64,000 nucleotides of DNA, taken from the NCBI RefSeq assembly GCF_029222925.1, contig NZ_JARHUI010000004.1, forward strand, positions 1 to 64,000, read 5' to 3'. Of this stretch, positions 53,610 to 62,773 are shown piece by piece. Under the pieces are notes generated by a model. That model did no database searches. It was not told where the DNA came from and was given only the letters and a program-made list of their open reading frames with translations. Numbering within the stretch: the stretch's first letter is position 1; each line of letters begins with the position of its first letter. The stretch is from Algoriphagus sp. CAU 1675. GTDB taxonomy: Bacteria; Bacteroidota; Bacteroidia; Cytophagales; Cyclobacteriaceae. The position numbers were made by a program, and so were the translations under genes.

Positions 53610-53623
53610 AAATGAATCCAAAC

Positions 53624-53651
53624 ATCCGCAGAATCCTTGGTTTCTGCGGAT
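53624..53651 (+). terminator. Terminator after thiolase gene
   Basis: ATCCGCAGAA and TTCTGCGGAT form a 10-bp stem around eight bases, 14 bases after the thiolase stop. The T-run after it is weak. Confidence 0.6.
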
Positions 53652-53662
53652 TATCTTCTTCT

Positions 53663-54748
53663 ATGAAAGTAATCTTTTTCACGCTTCTCATCCTACTTTT
53701 AGGACTTGAGGCACAAGCTCAAGATACAGTCCGCACGTACTATAATGAAGAAGAAACACTAATCAAGGAAATATATATTCGGATTAATGGAAAAGCGGAA
53801 GGTCAGATCAAACGCTTTGACGAAGAAGGAAAGCTGATTCAGATAGGCGAATTAAAAAATGATCAAAGACACGGAATATTCTTGGATCTAGATCCAAATA
53901 CCGGAGACACTTTGAGGATCATTCCATTTCTTAACAATCAGAGAGACGGAGAAAGTAAAAGCTTTTATCCCAATGGAAACATCCAACAGAAACTAACCTT
54001 TGTCAATAATGAAATTCAAGGGAAAGTCATCTCCTATTTTCCCGACGGAACCGTTCAGGATAGCACCGAATTCAGAGACAACAAGCCTTCAGGAATATCT
54101 CAATCTTTTTATGAAAATGGTAAAATCAGAATCCGTACCACTTACCTCCAAGGCAGGCTAAATGGAAGTTATCAGGAGTTTTATGAGAACGGACAGCTTT
54201 CAGTTAATGCCACTTACCTGGATGGAGAATTGGAAGGAACAGAAACCAGATATTTTGAAGATGGAAAATTACAGTCTTCCCGAACCTATTCAAACGGGGT
54301 TTTGGACGGTAACTATTTATTGAATTTTCCAGATGGCAATCCTCAACGCAAGGGAACTTATAAAAAAGGATTGCCTGAAGGAGAATTGATTTCCTATTAT
54401 GAAAATGGAAAAATCAAAGAAAAAGGGGTTTACAAAAAGGGAGTGCCCCAACAGCCAGTAGTTGTTTATTTCCCAGAAGGAAAAATTGCCAAAAGAAGTA
54501 TTTTCTCTGAAAAAGGAATCCTTCAAAGGGAAGCAAGCTATTATGAAAATGGGCAAACTTACCAGCAGGTAAATTTCCTTAATGGAAAAGCTGAAGGAGA
54601 GGTTAAAGTCTACCGGGAGGATGGCACATTGGCGGAAATAAAGAGATTCCAAGGCGGAAACCTGCATGGAAAGAGAGAATACTTTGATGAATCCGGCCAG
54701 CTGGAAAAAGTAGAGGTATACGAAAAAGGAAAGAAAACTGACAAATAA
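53663..54748 (+). CDS. Exported MORN/YwqK-like repeat protein
   Basis: This 361-residue protein has a signal peptide ([20 protein letters not shown]) and about eleven to thirteen repeats of ~23 residues with a [16 protein letters not shown] pattern. They match MORN-type repeats annotated as the YwqK family antitoxin group. There is no toxin gene nearby, so the antitoxin label is not supported here. It is probably a periplasmic or outer-membrane scaffold. The ATG at 53663 lies beyond the thiolase terminator and starts the signal peptide. Confidence 0.8.
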   Translation: MKVIFFTLLILLLGLEAQAQDTVRTYYNEEETLIKEIYIRINGKAEGQIKRFDEEGKLIQIGELKNDQRHGIFLDLDPNTGDTLRIIPFLNNQRDGESKSFYPNGNIQQKLTFVNNEIQGKVISYFPDGTVQDSTEFRDNKPSGISQSFYENGKIRIRTTYLQGRLNGSYQEFYENGQLSVNATYLDGELEGTETRYFEDGKLQSSRTYSNGVLDGNYLLNFPDGNPQRKGTYKKGLPEGELISYYENGKIKEKGVYKKGVPQQPVVVYFPEGKIAKRSIFSEKGILQREASYYENGQTYQQVNFLNGKAEGEVKVYREDGTLAEIKRFQGGNLHGKREYFDESGQLEKVEVYEKGKKTDK

Positions 54749-54783
54749 TCACCTAGTCCAAAGCAGAAAGGAAAAGCTTTTTC

Positions 54784-54791
54784 TATTTTTG
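54784..54791 (+). promoter_or_regulatory. Promoter -7 box (TATTTTTG) for purC
   Basis: TATTTTTG fits TAnnTTTG, 16 bases before the purC start codon, and agrees with the short start at 54807. Confidence 0.45.
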
Positions 54792-54806
54792 CCAAAAATC
54801 AAAAGC

Positions 54807-55748
54807 ATGAGTAACGCAATCAAAGAAACCCACTTTCAATTTCCAGGTCAGGTAGGTTTTTACAAAGGAAAAGTCCGAGACGTTTATATGTTCGAACAGG
54901 AGCTGGTTGTAGTAGCTTCCGATCGGATTTCAGCTTTTGATGTGGTATTGCCCCGCCCTATTCCCTACAAAGGACAGGTTTTGAATCAAATTGCCGCCAA
55001 GTTTTTGGAAGCAACTTCAGATCTGGTTCCAAATTGGGTTACCTCGACCCCGGACCCCAATGTGACAATTGGAAAACGATGCGAACCGTTTAAAGTTGAA
55101 ATGGTAATCCGTGGATATATGTCCGGACATGCTGCCCGTGAATACAAAGCCGGAAAAAGAATGATCTGCGGTGTGCCTATGCCAGAAGGGATGAGAGAAA
55201 ACGACCCATTTCCAGAGCCTATCATCACTCCTACAACCAAAGCAGATGAGGGCCATGACGAGGACATTTCAAAAGAAGATATCCTGGCCAAAGGAATTGT
55301 AAGCCCTGAAGATTATGCCATTCTGGAAAAATATACAAGAGCATTATTCCAAAGAGGCCAAGAAATGGCTGCCGATAAGGGCCTGATTTTGGTTGATACA
55401 AAATATGAATTTGGAAAATATGGGGATAAAATCCTCCTGATCGACGAGATCCATACACCTGACTCCTCCAGATACTTCTATGCGGAAGGCTATGAAGAAA
55501 ACCAGGAAAAAGGATTGCCCCAGAAACAACTTTCCAAGGAGTTTGTAAGACAGTGGTTGATTTCTAATGGATTCCAGGGAAAAGAAGGACAGGTAGTCCC
55601 TGAAATGACGGATGAAATTGTAGAAAGCATTTCCGATCGCTATATTGAATTGTTTGAAAAAATCACCGGAGAAAGCTTTAAAAAAGCAGAAACAGAACAA
55701 ATTGAAAAAAGAATAGAGGCGGCGATTTTAGCCCATCTGTCCAAATAA
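54807..55748 (+). CDS. purC: Phosphoribosylaminoimidazole-succinocarboxamide synthase
   Basis: PurC (313 residues) joins aspartate to CAIR with ATP in purine biosynthesis. Motifs seen are [44 protein letters not shown] and [20 protein letters not shown]. It ends with [18 protein letters not shown]. Length is typical of the longer bacteroidete type. The ATG at 54807 is preferred over an earlier one (54789) that overlaps the promoter box. Confidence 0.95.
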   Translation: MSNAIKETHFQFPGQVGFYKGKVRDVYMFEQELVVVASDRISAFDVVLPRPIPYKGQVLNQIAAKFLEATSDLVPNWVTSTPDPNVTIGKRCEPFKVEMVIRGYMSGHAAREYKAGKRMICGVPMPEGMRENDPFPEPIITPTTKADEGHDEDISKEDILAKGIVSPEDYAILEKYTRALFQRGQEMAADKGLILVDTKYEFGKYGDKILLIDEIHTPDSSRYFYAEGYEENQEKGLPQKQLSKEFVRQWLISNGFQGKEGQVVPEMTDEIVESISDRYIELFEKITGESFKKAETEQIEKRIEAAILAHLSK

Positions 55749-55759
55749 ACCTTAAGAAT

Positions 55760-56140
55760 ATGAGATACACTATAGATAAAAAAGAGCAGTATGTGGTTTT
55801 CACCCCAATGGAAGAAAAACTGGATTCTCTGCTCGCTCCAAAATTGAAGTCTGAATTATTGACTGTTCATGCAGAAGGCTATACCAACCTGGTATTGGAT
55901 ATGAGCTTGGTAAAATATGTAGATTCCTCAGGCTTGAGTGCTTTGCTGGTTGGAGACCGCGAATTTGGAAAAAATGGAGGAATCTTCTTGATTTCAGGAG
56001 TTCAGGACCACGTCATGAAACTTCTGAAAATCTCAATGTTAGATAAGCAATTAAATTTGGTAAACACGCTTGAAGAAGCCGGTGAGGCTATTTTCATGCT
56101 TGAAATAGAAAAAGACGAAGAAGAAGACGAAGAGATTTGA
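55760..56140 (+). CDS. STAS domain protein (anti-anti-sigma-like)
   Basis: This 126-residue protein matches the SpoIIAA/STAS fold: LAPKLKSELLTVHAEGYTNL, then LVLDMSLVKYVDSSGLSALL (with the phosphorylatable serine in DSSG) and LLKISMLDKQLNLVNTLEEA. A highly acidic tail (EIEKDEEEDEEI) ends it. A partner kinase or sigma factor is not seen here. Its TGA stop overlaps the TTG start of rnz, so the two are coupled. Confidence 0.87.
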   Translation: MRYTIDKKEQYVVFTPMEEKLDSLLAPKLKSELLTVHAEGYTNLVLDMSLVKYVDSSGLSALLVGDREFGKNGGIFLISGVQDHVMKLLKISMLDKQLNLVNTLEEAGEAIFMLEIEKDEEEDEEI

Positions 56141-57054
56141 GACCCGACTTTGAGGTAACAATCATAGGAAACACCTCTTCGATTCCTGTGCACGGAAGAC
56201 ATCATACTGCACAGGTGGTAAGGTTTGCCCAGGATCTTTTACTTCTGGATTGTGGAGAGAGCACGCAAATTCAGCTTCGCGCTCTCCACATCAAAACCTC
56301 CAAAATCAGTCATATTTTTATTTCCCATTTACATGGGGACCATTATTTAGGGTTGGTTGGGTTACTTTCCAGTTTCCATCTTTCCAACAGAAAAACGCCC
56401 ATCACGATTTTTGGCCCACAAGGCTTGGATGAAATCATTACTACGCAATTTAGGTGGAGCAATACCCGCTTATCTTATCCATTGCATTTTCACCAAACCG
56501 ATCCGGATGGCTTCAAGTTGCTGGTAGATATGCCGGGTTACCAGGTCTACAGTTTTCCTCTGAAGCACCGTCTTCCTACTACAGGTTTTTTGATCAAGGA
56601 AAAAAGGGGCTTGTATAGCCTGATCAAAGAAAAACTGAATGAAAAAAAATTGCCTCTGGAAGCCATACAATCCTTAAGAAACGGAATAGATTATATCTCC
56701 AGTGACGGTGATTTTTATTTGGTCAATGAATATTGTCACCCCCATCCCCCACTGAGATCCTATGCCTTTTGTTCAGACACCAAATTTGATCCAGAACTCA
56801 GTCAATACATAAAGGGTGTGGACACACTATATCATGAGTCCACATTTATGGAAAATCTTAAGGAAAGAGCTGAATTAACCCAACACAGTACAGCAATGGA
56901 AGCCGCCGAAATCGCCAAAATCGCGGGGGTCAAGCAGCTACTTTTAGGACATTTTTCATCCCGATATGTAAATCTCCAGCCCTTGTTACTGGAAGCCCAA
57001 TCGATATTTCCTAAATCTATCTTAAGTGTAGAAGGAGAAACTTACACCCTATGA
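56137..57054 (+). CDS. rnz: Ribonuclease Z
   Basis: RNase Z (305 residues) trims tRNA 3' ends. The metallo-beta-lactamase metal site is FISHLHGDHYLGLVGLL, with further ligands in CSDTKFDPE and LLGHFSSRY. HRLPTTGFLIKEKRGLYSLI is the exosite-proximal block. No ATG lies near the expected N-terminus, so the start is TTG at 56137, overlapping the STAS stop. It overlaps the next gene by four bases. A longer frame is not possible. Confidence 0.93.
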   Translation: MRPDFEVTIIGNTSSIPVHGRHHTAQVVRFAQDLLLLDCGESTQIQLRALHIKTSKISHIFISHLHGDHYLGLVGLLSSFHLSNRKTPITIFGPQGLDEIITTQFRWSNTRLSYPLHFHQTDPDGFKLLVDMPGYQVYSFPLKHRLPTTGFLIKEKRGLYSLIKEKLNEKKLPLEAIQSLRNGIDYISSDGDFYLVNEYCHPHPPLRSYAFCSDTKFDPELSQYIKGVDTLYHESTFMENLKERAELTQHSTAMEAAEIAKIAGVKQLLLGHFSSRYVNLQPLLLEAQSIFPKSILSVEGETYTL

Positions 57055-57842
57055 CCAATTTTAAAAATTCCAGAAAAACCAATCTCTTCATGATACTTGG
57101 AGGGATTTTCCTCACCAACGCGATCTTGGCAGAGATCATAGGGGTAAAAATATTCTCTGCTGAAAAATCTCTGGGGTTTGAACCTGTCAACTGGGTATTT
57201 TTCGGGGAATACATATTGGATTTCAATTTGACTGCCGGGGCCATCATCTGGCCTATAGTATTTATTACCACGGACATTATCAATGAATATTTTGGAAAAA
57301 AGGGCGTCCGAAAAATCAGCTTTCTGACTGCCGGGCTGATCGCCTATGGATTTTTGGTAATAGCTGCTGTCACGAAACTTACACCGGCAGAGTTCTGGTT
57401 GGATGTAAATTCAAGTGGACCTAATGGAAGTTTCTTTGACATTGACTTTGCATTCAATACCATTTTCAGACAGGGACTGGGAATTATTATAGGTTCATTG
57501 ACAGCCTTTCTTTTGGGGCAGTTGATTGATGTGTTTGTTTTCCAAAAACTGCGTGCCGTAACAGGCTCAAAAATGATTTGGCTGAGGGCTACTGGTTCTA
57601 CACTGGTTTCCCAGTTAATCGATTCCTTCGTGGTATTGGGAATTGCCTTTTACCTTTTCGGCAATTGGAGTCTGAGTCAGATTATCGCTGTTGGCTTGAT
57701 CAACTACGTCTACAAATTCAGTGTGGCAATTCTACTCACACCTCTACTTTATGTAGCACATAATCTTATTGACAAATATTTAGGAAAAGAACTTTCTGAA
57801 CAACTGATGGAGGAAGCCAGCCAGGATCAGTCTTTTCTTTAA
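57051..57842 (+). CDS. Queuosine precursor transporter
   Basis: This 263-residue protein has about six membrane helices and the family features of YhhQ/DUF165: LTNAILAEIIGVKIF, then FITTDIINEYFGKKGVRKIS and SQLIDSFVVLGIAFYLFGNW. It imports 7-cyano-7-deazaguanine-type precursors for queuosine in tRNA. Overlap with rnz (ATGA) couples a tRNA-processing and a tRNA-modification gene. Confidence 0.92.
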   Translation: MTNFKNSRKTNLFMILGGIFLTNAILAEIIGVKIFSAEKSLGFEPVNWVFFGEYILDFNLTAGAIIWPIVFITTDIINEYFGKKGVRKISFLTAGLIAYGFLVIAAVTKLTPAEFWLDVNSSGPNGSFFDIDFAFNTIFRQGLGIIIGSLTAFLLGQLIDVFVFQKLRAVTGSKMIWLRATGSTLVSQLIDSFVVLGIAFYLFGNWSLSQIIAVGLINYVYKFSVAILLTPLLYVAHNLIDKYLGKELSEQLMEEASQDQSFL

Positions 57843-57986
57843 AATTAGGCTGATAAGACCAAAAAAATAGCTCGGCATTACACAACCCTTCAGTCCACAC
57901 CAAATATTTTTTGCCAAAACAAGGGTATATCTATAGAATCTTCTAAATACTTTTTTCAACCATTAGGTTTTCCAAACAAATATCCA

Positions 57987-57994
57987 TACTTTTG
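57987..57994 (+). promoter_or_regulatory. Promoter -7 box (TACTTTTG) for the helicase gene
   Basis: TACTTTTG fits TAnnTTTG and would give a leader of about 90 bases before the helicase start, long enough for cold-shock-type control (inference). Confidence 0.45.
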
Positions 57995-58090
57995 CAACTC
58001 GAATTAAAAAGAACATTTTTCTGAGCCGTGAATCCTTACTGTCGCTTGTCTGGGATTTAGGAAACATGGCAGGAAAAGTAAGGACACATC

Positions 58091-59857
58091 ATGGACAACA
58101 ATTTAAAATTCTCAGACCTGGGGATTTCAGAGGAAATCTTACGGGCCGTGGAAGAGATGGGCTATACCCAACCTTCCCCAATTCAATCACAGGCTATTCC
58201 ATTTGTTCTTGAAGGGAGGGATGTCATCGGACAAGCCCAAACCGGAACAGGAAAAACTGCAGCCTTTTCTATTCCTATCATCGACTTAGTCGATCCAGAT
58301 TTCAACAAACCCCAAGCAATCATCCTTTGCCCAACCCGTGAATTGGCGGTACAGGTAGAGGGAGAAATTCAAAAGCTTGCAAAGTTCCACCGAAAAATCA
58401 GTTCCGTCGCCATTTATGGGGGGGAATCCATTGACAAACAGATCCGCGTTCTCAAAAAAGGAGTTCAGATTGTAGTAGGTACTCCAGGCCGCGTTCAGGA
58501 CCACATTAACCGTGGGACGCTGAAGTTGGAAGATGCTGGAATCATTGTATTGGATGAAGCTGATGAAATGCTAGATATGGGCTTCAGAGACGATATTGAA
58601 GCCATTTTGCAGGAAATGCCTGAAGAAAGACAAACAGTCTTCTTCTCAGCAACTATGGCCAAGCCTATCATGGACTTGACCAAAAAATACCAAAACAATC
58701 CGGAAGTAATCAAGGTTGCCAAAAAGGAATTGACCGTTGACCGAATTGAGCAGGTTTTTTATGAAGTAAAGCCATCTCTCAAGATGGAACTGATGACCCG
58801 CTTGATGACTGTAAATAATTATGCCCTAAGCGTGGTATTCTGTAATACCAAAAGGATGACCGATGAGGTTACCGAAGCTTTGGGAGCAAGAGGAATTTTG
58901 GCAGAAGCACTTCACGGAGACCTTTCACAGGCACAGCGAGACAAGGTAATGGGCAAATTCAGAAAAGGTCTTTGCTCTGTACTAGTAGCCACTGATGTAG
59001 CAGCAAGAGGAATTGACGTGGACAATGTTGAGGCTGTATTCAATTACGATCTACCATTGGACGAAGAATATTACGTTCACAGAATCGGAAGAACAGGACG
59101 TGCCGGTAAATCCGGAACTGCAATCAACTTTGTGACAGGTCGTAGAGACTTCATGAAAGTTCGTGATCTGGAAAGATTCACCAAGGCAACCATTACCAAG
59201 ATGGCCCCACCATCTGTTTCTGAACTGATCGAGTTGAAGAAGACCCAATTGGTAAAGGATGTATACAGAGTGCTAAGCCAGGAAGAAGATACTCAGATTT
59301 TTGAATCAGCTTTGGGGCAAATGCTTGCCGAAGGTTTAACTGCAGAGCAAGTAGCCATGGGACTGATCAAGTTGAACATGGGAGATGCCGTCAAAGAAAT
59401 GAAAGATCAAGACTTTGGGCTTGAGTCTTTTGGAGACAGAAGAAGAGACAGTAGTAGCAGAGGAGAAAGAGGTGATCGCTTTGGACGTGGCGAAAGAGGC
59501 TCTGAAAGAGGAGGAAGATTCAGTGAAAGACGTGAAGGCGGAAGATTCAGCGATAGAAAAGAAGGAGGAAGACGCGAAGGCGGAAGATTCGGAAGCGGTC
59601 CAGAAAGATCTCGTGATGCCAACATGACCCGTTTGTTCATCAATTTGGGTAAAAAAGACAGAATCCGACCGAATGACATCGTGGGCGCCATCGCAGGTGA
59701 AGCAGGAATTCCAGGAAGAAGCATTGGAGGAATTGACATCTATGATAACTTCTCTTTTGTGGATGTACCACAAAAAGATGCCGATCATGTAATCCGCACC
59801 ATGAAACACAACACCATCAAGGGTAAAACCGTAAATATGGAGATTTCGAAAGGTTAA
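58091..59857 (+). CDS. DEAD-box RNA helicase (DeaD/CsdA-like)
   Basis: This 588-residue protein has all helicase motifs: Q motif, GQAQTGTGKTAAFSIP (Walker A), PTRELAVQ, GTPGRVQDH, VLDEADEML (DEAD), FFSATM, DVAARGIDVDNV and HRIGRTGRAGKSG. A basic, glycine- and arginine-rich stretch (about 445-510, many RGG/REGGRF units) leads to a C-terminal DbpA-type RNA-binding domain. It remodels RNA in ribosome assembly or at low temperature. It is monocistronic, with a strong terminator. Confidence 0.95.
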   Translation: MDNNLKFSDLGISEEILRAVEEMGYTQPSPIQSQAIPFVLEGRDVIGQAQTGTGKTAAFSIPIIDLVDPDFNKPQAIILCPTRELAVQVEGEIQKLAKFHRKISSVAIYGGESIDKQIRVLKKGVQIVVGTPGRVQDHINRGTLKLEDAGIIVLDEADEMLDMGFRDDIEAILQEMPEERQTVFFSATMAKPIMDLTKKYQNNPEVIKVAKKELTVDRIEQVFYEVKPSLKMELMTRLMTVNNYALSVVFCNTKRMTDEVTEALGARGILAEALHGDLSQAQRDKVMGKFRKGLCSVLVATDVAARGIDVDNVEAVFNYDLPLDEEYYVHRIGRTGRAGKSGTAINFVTGRRDFMKVRDLERFTKATITKMAPPSVSELIELKKTQLVKDVYRVLSQEEDTQIFESALGQMLAEGLTAEQVAMGLIKLNMGDAVKEMKDQDFGLESFGDRRRDSSSRGERGDRFGRGERGSERGGRFSERREGGRFSDRKEGGRREGGRFGSGPERSRDANMTRLFINLGKKDRIRPNDIVGAIAGEAGIPGRSIGGIDIYDNFSFVDVPQKDADHVIRTMKHNTIKGKTVNMEISKG

Positions 59858-59882
59858 TGATTATATAGGTTAATTAGGTTTA

Positions 59883-59916
59883 AAGCACATTTCTTTCGGG
59901 AAATGTGCTTTTTTTG
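59883..59916 (+). terminator. Terminator of the helicase gene
   Basis: AAGCACATTTC and GAAATGTGCTT form an 11-bp stem around TTTCGG, followed by T residues. Confidence 0.9.
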
Positions 59917-59942
59917 TGAGCAGTTTTAGCAAATAGATTTCC

Positions 59943-60647
59943 ATGCAGCTTTTCTTTCAAGAAAATATAACGCCACCCCTAATCACCCTTGAACCGGATG
60001 AATCCAAACACCTGACTAGGGTGTTACGAAAAAAACAAGGGGATGAAATATTTTTAACCAACGGAAAAGGGGAACTTTTTACCTGCGTATTATTGGAAGC
60101 TAACCCCAAAAAATCAACGCTAAAGGTTCTAAACAGGAAGTTTGTACCCTTGGACGATTTTTATATCCACTTAGCTATTGCTCCTACCAAAAGTCCTGAC
60201 CGAATGGAGTGGATGGTGGAGAAAATCACTGAAATCGGCTTCCATGAGCTCACCCTGCTCGAAACCACGAATTCGGAGCGAAGCTTTTTGAAAACTGATC
60301 GACTTCATAAAAAAATAATTTCTGCTTGTAAACAGAGCCTAAAACTCCATACTCCCCAACTCAACCCAACAGTCTCATTGGATACCGTTCTGAAATCCGA
60401 GGAATATGAAGATTATCAAAAATTCATTGCCTATGTGGATGAGGATCATGACCAACACTTATTTGACTTAGCCAAGCCCAAAGGGAAATATTTGGTCCTA
60501 ATTGGGCCAGAGGGAGATTTTGACCCAAAGGAAATCCAAGCAGCGATTGCTGGCGGGTTTAGTCCTGTTTCTCTAGGCAAAAGCCGATTAAGAACTGAAA
60601 CCGCCGGCTTGGCTGTAGTCGAGATGCTACAGATACTTAACCGTTAA
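59943..60647 (+). CDS. rsmE: 16S rRNA m3U1498 methyltransferase
   Basis: RsmE (234 residues) methylates U1498 of 16S rRNA. The PUA-like start (DESKHLTRVLRKKQGDEI), APTKSPDRMEWMVEKITEIG and the SPOUT knot (LIGPEGDFDPKEIQAAIAGG, then LGKSRLRTETAGLAVVEML) are present. Length is normal. Confidence 0.94.
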   Translation: MQLFFQENITPPLITLEPDESKHLTRVLRKKQGDEIFLTNGKGELFTCVLLEANPKKSTLKVLNRKFVPLDDFYIHLAIAPTKSPDRMEWMVEKITEIGFHELTLLETTNSERSFLKTDRLHKKIISACKQSLKLHTPQLNPTVSLDTVLKSEEYEDYQKFIAYVDEDHDQHLFDLAKPKGKYLVLIGPEGDFDPKEIQAAIAGGFSPVSLGKSRLRTETAGLAVVEMLQILNR

Positions 60648-60765
60648 ATTCAACGTTTTTTTCAGGGATGCTTCAAGTAACTCTTGAAGTCACCAAGCAA
60701 ATTTTTAATTTAGAGTTAAAGAAGCGATTTTTTAAATTCAATTCCGGACCAAATCCATCATTGCC

Positions 60766-61119
60766 GTGCCTTACAAAGAGCGAGAAATAGAGAAGAAATA
60801 TCATTCCATAGGAGAAGTTGCCCAAATGTTCAAGGTTGCCGCATCCCTGATCCGGTATTGGGAAGGAGAATTTGACATCATTCGACCCAAGAAAGACAAG
60901 AAAGGAAACCGTCGCTACACCAAAGATGACATTCAAAAAATTCGATATATCTACCATCTTGTCAAAGAAAAAGGATATACGCTTGATGGTGCCCGGGAAG
61001 TCATTGCCCAGGGAAAAGAAAAGGGATTTGATAAGGTCGCTGCGGTTCAAAAACTTCAGGAGATCAAAGATTTTTTAATCAACATCAGGGACGAAATCAA
61101 TGCAAAATCAGACTCATGA
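60766..61119 (+). CDS. MerR family transcriptional regulator
   Basis: This 117-residue protein has a MerR-type winged helix (YHSIGEVAQMFKVAASLIRY, WEGEFDIIRPKKDKKGNRRY, about 12-52) and a short helical tail. It lacks an effector domain, so it is a short MerR. The start is GTG at 60766. No ATG fits the N-terminus. Its 3' end overlaps dprA by 20 bp, so the two are probably co-expressed. The target is unknown. Confidence 0.88.
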   Translation: MPYKEREIEKKYHSIGEVAQMFKVAASLIRYWEGEFDIIRPKKDKKGNRRYTKDDIQKIRYIYHLVKEKGYTLDGAREVIAQGKEKGFDKVAAVQKLQEIKDFLINIRDEINAKSDS

Positions 61120-62218
61120 AGAACTCAGGTATTTCATTGCCCTAGCACTTGCGCCTAAAGTCGGACCCGGTGTATTTAAAGCAATATTGGCTTATTCAGG
61201 ATCACCTACCGCATTTTTTCAAATACCCAAAGGAAAAGCAGCTAAAATCCCCAAAGTGGGCCCCAAGCTTTTGGAAATCCGATCAGCTGAACAAAGCTTA
61301 CTACGGCAAGCAGACGAACTCCTCAATTCCTCTCAAAAATCTAATTTTGAAATCCTAACCTCTCTGGATCCTAGTTTCCCACAAAGACTAAAATCCTTAG
61401 AAGATGGACCGGTATTGATTTTCAAAAAAGGTAATGCCGAACTAAACCTAGAACGAACCGTGGGAATCGTAGGAACCCGAAATGCCACTACTTATGGAAA
61501 AGCCAGCACCCAAAAAATTGTGGTCGATCTGGCCCAATATCAACCAGCAATTATATCCGGTTTAGCCTATGGAATCGACATAGAAGCACATAGATCTGCC
61601 ATACAAGCCGGCCTACCAACGATTGCCGTGATGGGCTCTCCTATCGACCAAATCTACCCAGCTGTACATAGAAAAACAGCGGAACTATTGCAGGAAAACG
61701 GAGCTTTGATTAGTGAATATGCTCCTGGAAGTAAAATGATGCCTGGGAATTTCCCAGCCAGAAACCGAATTATTGCAGGGCTATCCGATGCCTTGATCGT
61801 GGTGGAAGCTGCAGAAAAAGGAGGAGCTTTGATCACCGCAGAAATTGCCTATAGTTACAATAAAGAAGTATTTGCCGTCCCTGGAAACCTTCAATCCACC
61901 TATTCCGAAGGCTGCAACCAACTTATCAAAAAGATGAAAGCCTCGATCTACACCGGCCCAAATGATATTTCTGAGGCTTTATTCTGGACTAAACCAGGGG
62001 AAACTAAAGCAAAGAAAACTGAGGTAGACCTAAGTGGACGAGAGGAAATGGAAAAAGCTATTTTGCTTTACCTAAAAGAAAAAGGCGAATCAGAAATTGA
62101 TCTCATCTCCTATTCAACCGAAATTCCACTGGGACTGCTTTCTTCCAAACTTTTAAGTCTTGAATTCGAAGGGATCATCAAGTCTCTTCCGGGAAAAAAG
62201 TATAAGCTTTTGGTTTGA
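61100..62218 (+). CDS. dprA: DNA-processing protein DprA
   Basis: DprA (372 residues) loads RecA on incoming single-stranded DNA in transformation. It has an N-terminal helix-hairpin region, a Rossmann-like core (VGIVGTRNATTYGKASTQKI, SGLAYGIDIEAHRSAIQAGL, FPARNRIIAGLSDALIVVEA, KEVFAVPGNLQSTYSEGCNQ) and a C-terminal winged helix (about 305-370). All expected parts are intact. It meets the convergent PepSY gene directly. Confidence 0.94.
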   Translation: MQNQTHEELRYFIALALAPKVGPGVFKAILAYSGSPTAFFQIPKGKAAKIPKVGPKLLEIRSAEQSLLRQADELLNSSQKSNFEILTSLDPSFPQRLKSLEDGPVLIFKKGNAELNLERTVGIVGTRNATTYGKASTQKIVVDLAQYQPAIISGLAYGIDIEAHRSAIQAGLPTIAVMGSPIDQIYPAVHRKTAELLQENGALISEYAPGSKMMPGNFPARNRIIAGLSDALIVVEAAEKGGALITAEIAYSYNKEVFAVPGNLQSTYSEGCNQLIKKMKASIYTGPNDISEALFWTKPGETKAKKTEVDLSGREEMEKAILLYLKEKGESEIDLISYSTEIPLGLLSSKLLSLEFEGIIKSLPGKKYKLLV

Positions 62219-62770
62219 TTATTTCCCCTTCAACCTTCTAATCAACTTGGGATAATACCAAAGGAAGAACCCGCTAAAAGACAAAAATATCAATCCCAAG
62301 GAAGTGAGCGTTGAGTAGGTCAGTTTTGCTCCTTCGTCCCCATTTAGGTAAAAATCCACAATACTTCCGTCATGGACTTTTTCAATCCAGTCTGAATGTC
62401 TGGTTCCCACAGAAAGTACTTCCCCTGAGAATCCATCCACCTGCACTTCTGTAAAGTGCGTTTTGAAAGTCACCTTGGCAATCCCTTTATCCGGCCGAAT
62501 ATCAATGCGATCGACTTCAGGGTCTCTACCTAACTTTTCCATTTCCTCCTCTCCTATCCTTACCATTTGCGAAGGCAAAATCCAAGTACCGGATTCCACT
62601 TTGGTTTTTTGCGTTGGAGGTAATAATTCTACTTTCTTTTTCCAGGCCAAAAGGATAGAGGTAATTCCAATTAGGAAGAAGAAAAGAATCAAAGCCAACC
62701 CAAACCACTTATGGTATTGCCTATACCAGCGAAGGGATTTTACTTTTGTTTGAACAGGACTATCTGCCAT
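62219..62770 (-). CDS. PepSY domain membrane protein
   Basis: This 183-residue protein has two membrane helices (about 18-38, WFGLALILFFFLIGITSI, and about 158-175, LTSLGLIFLSFSGFFLWY) around a PepSY domain (about 70-150: VRIGEEEMEKLGRDPEVDRI, EVQVDGFSGEVLSVGTRHSD). Such proteins are often tied to iron or peptidase control. It is short for the PepSY-TM family and may be a half-length form. It lies 3 bp after the HMG-CoA lyase gene in the same direction. Confidence 0.85.
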   Translation of the reverse strand: MADSPVQTKVKSLRWYRQYHKWFGLALILFFFLIGITSILLAWKKKVELLPPTQKTKVESGTWILPSQMVRIGEEEMEKLGRDPEVDRIDIRPDKGIAKVTFKTHFTEVQVDGFSGEVLSVGTRHSDWIEKVHDGSIVDFYLNGDEGAKLTYSTLTSLGLIFLSFSGFFLWYYPKLIRRLKGK

Positions 62771-62773
62771 ATA

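Noticed and set aside
53663-54748. Toxin-antitoxin antitoxin (YwqK label)
   Set aside because: No toxin gene is adjacent and the protein is exported; the label follows only from MORN-type repeats.
58066-58230. Leader peptide starting at 58066 before the helicase
   Set aside because: It is in another frame, overlaps the helicase start and has no attenuator-like structure.
59336-59809. Several frames opposite or beside the Gly/Arg-rich helicase tail
   Set aside because: They are by-products of the biased coding sequence.
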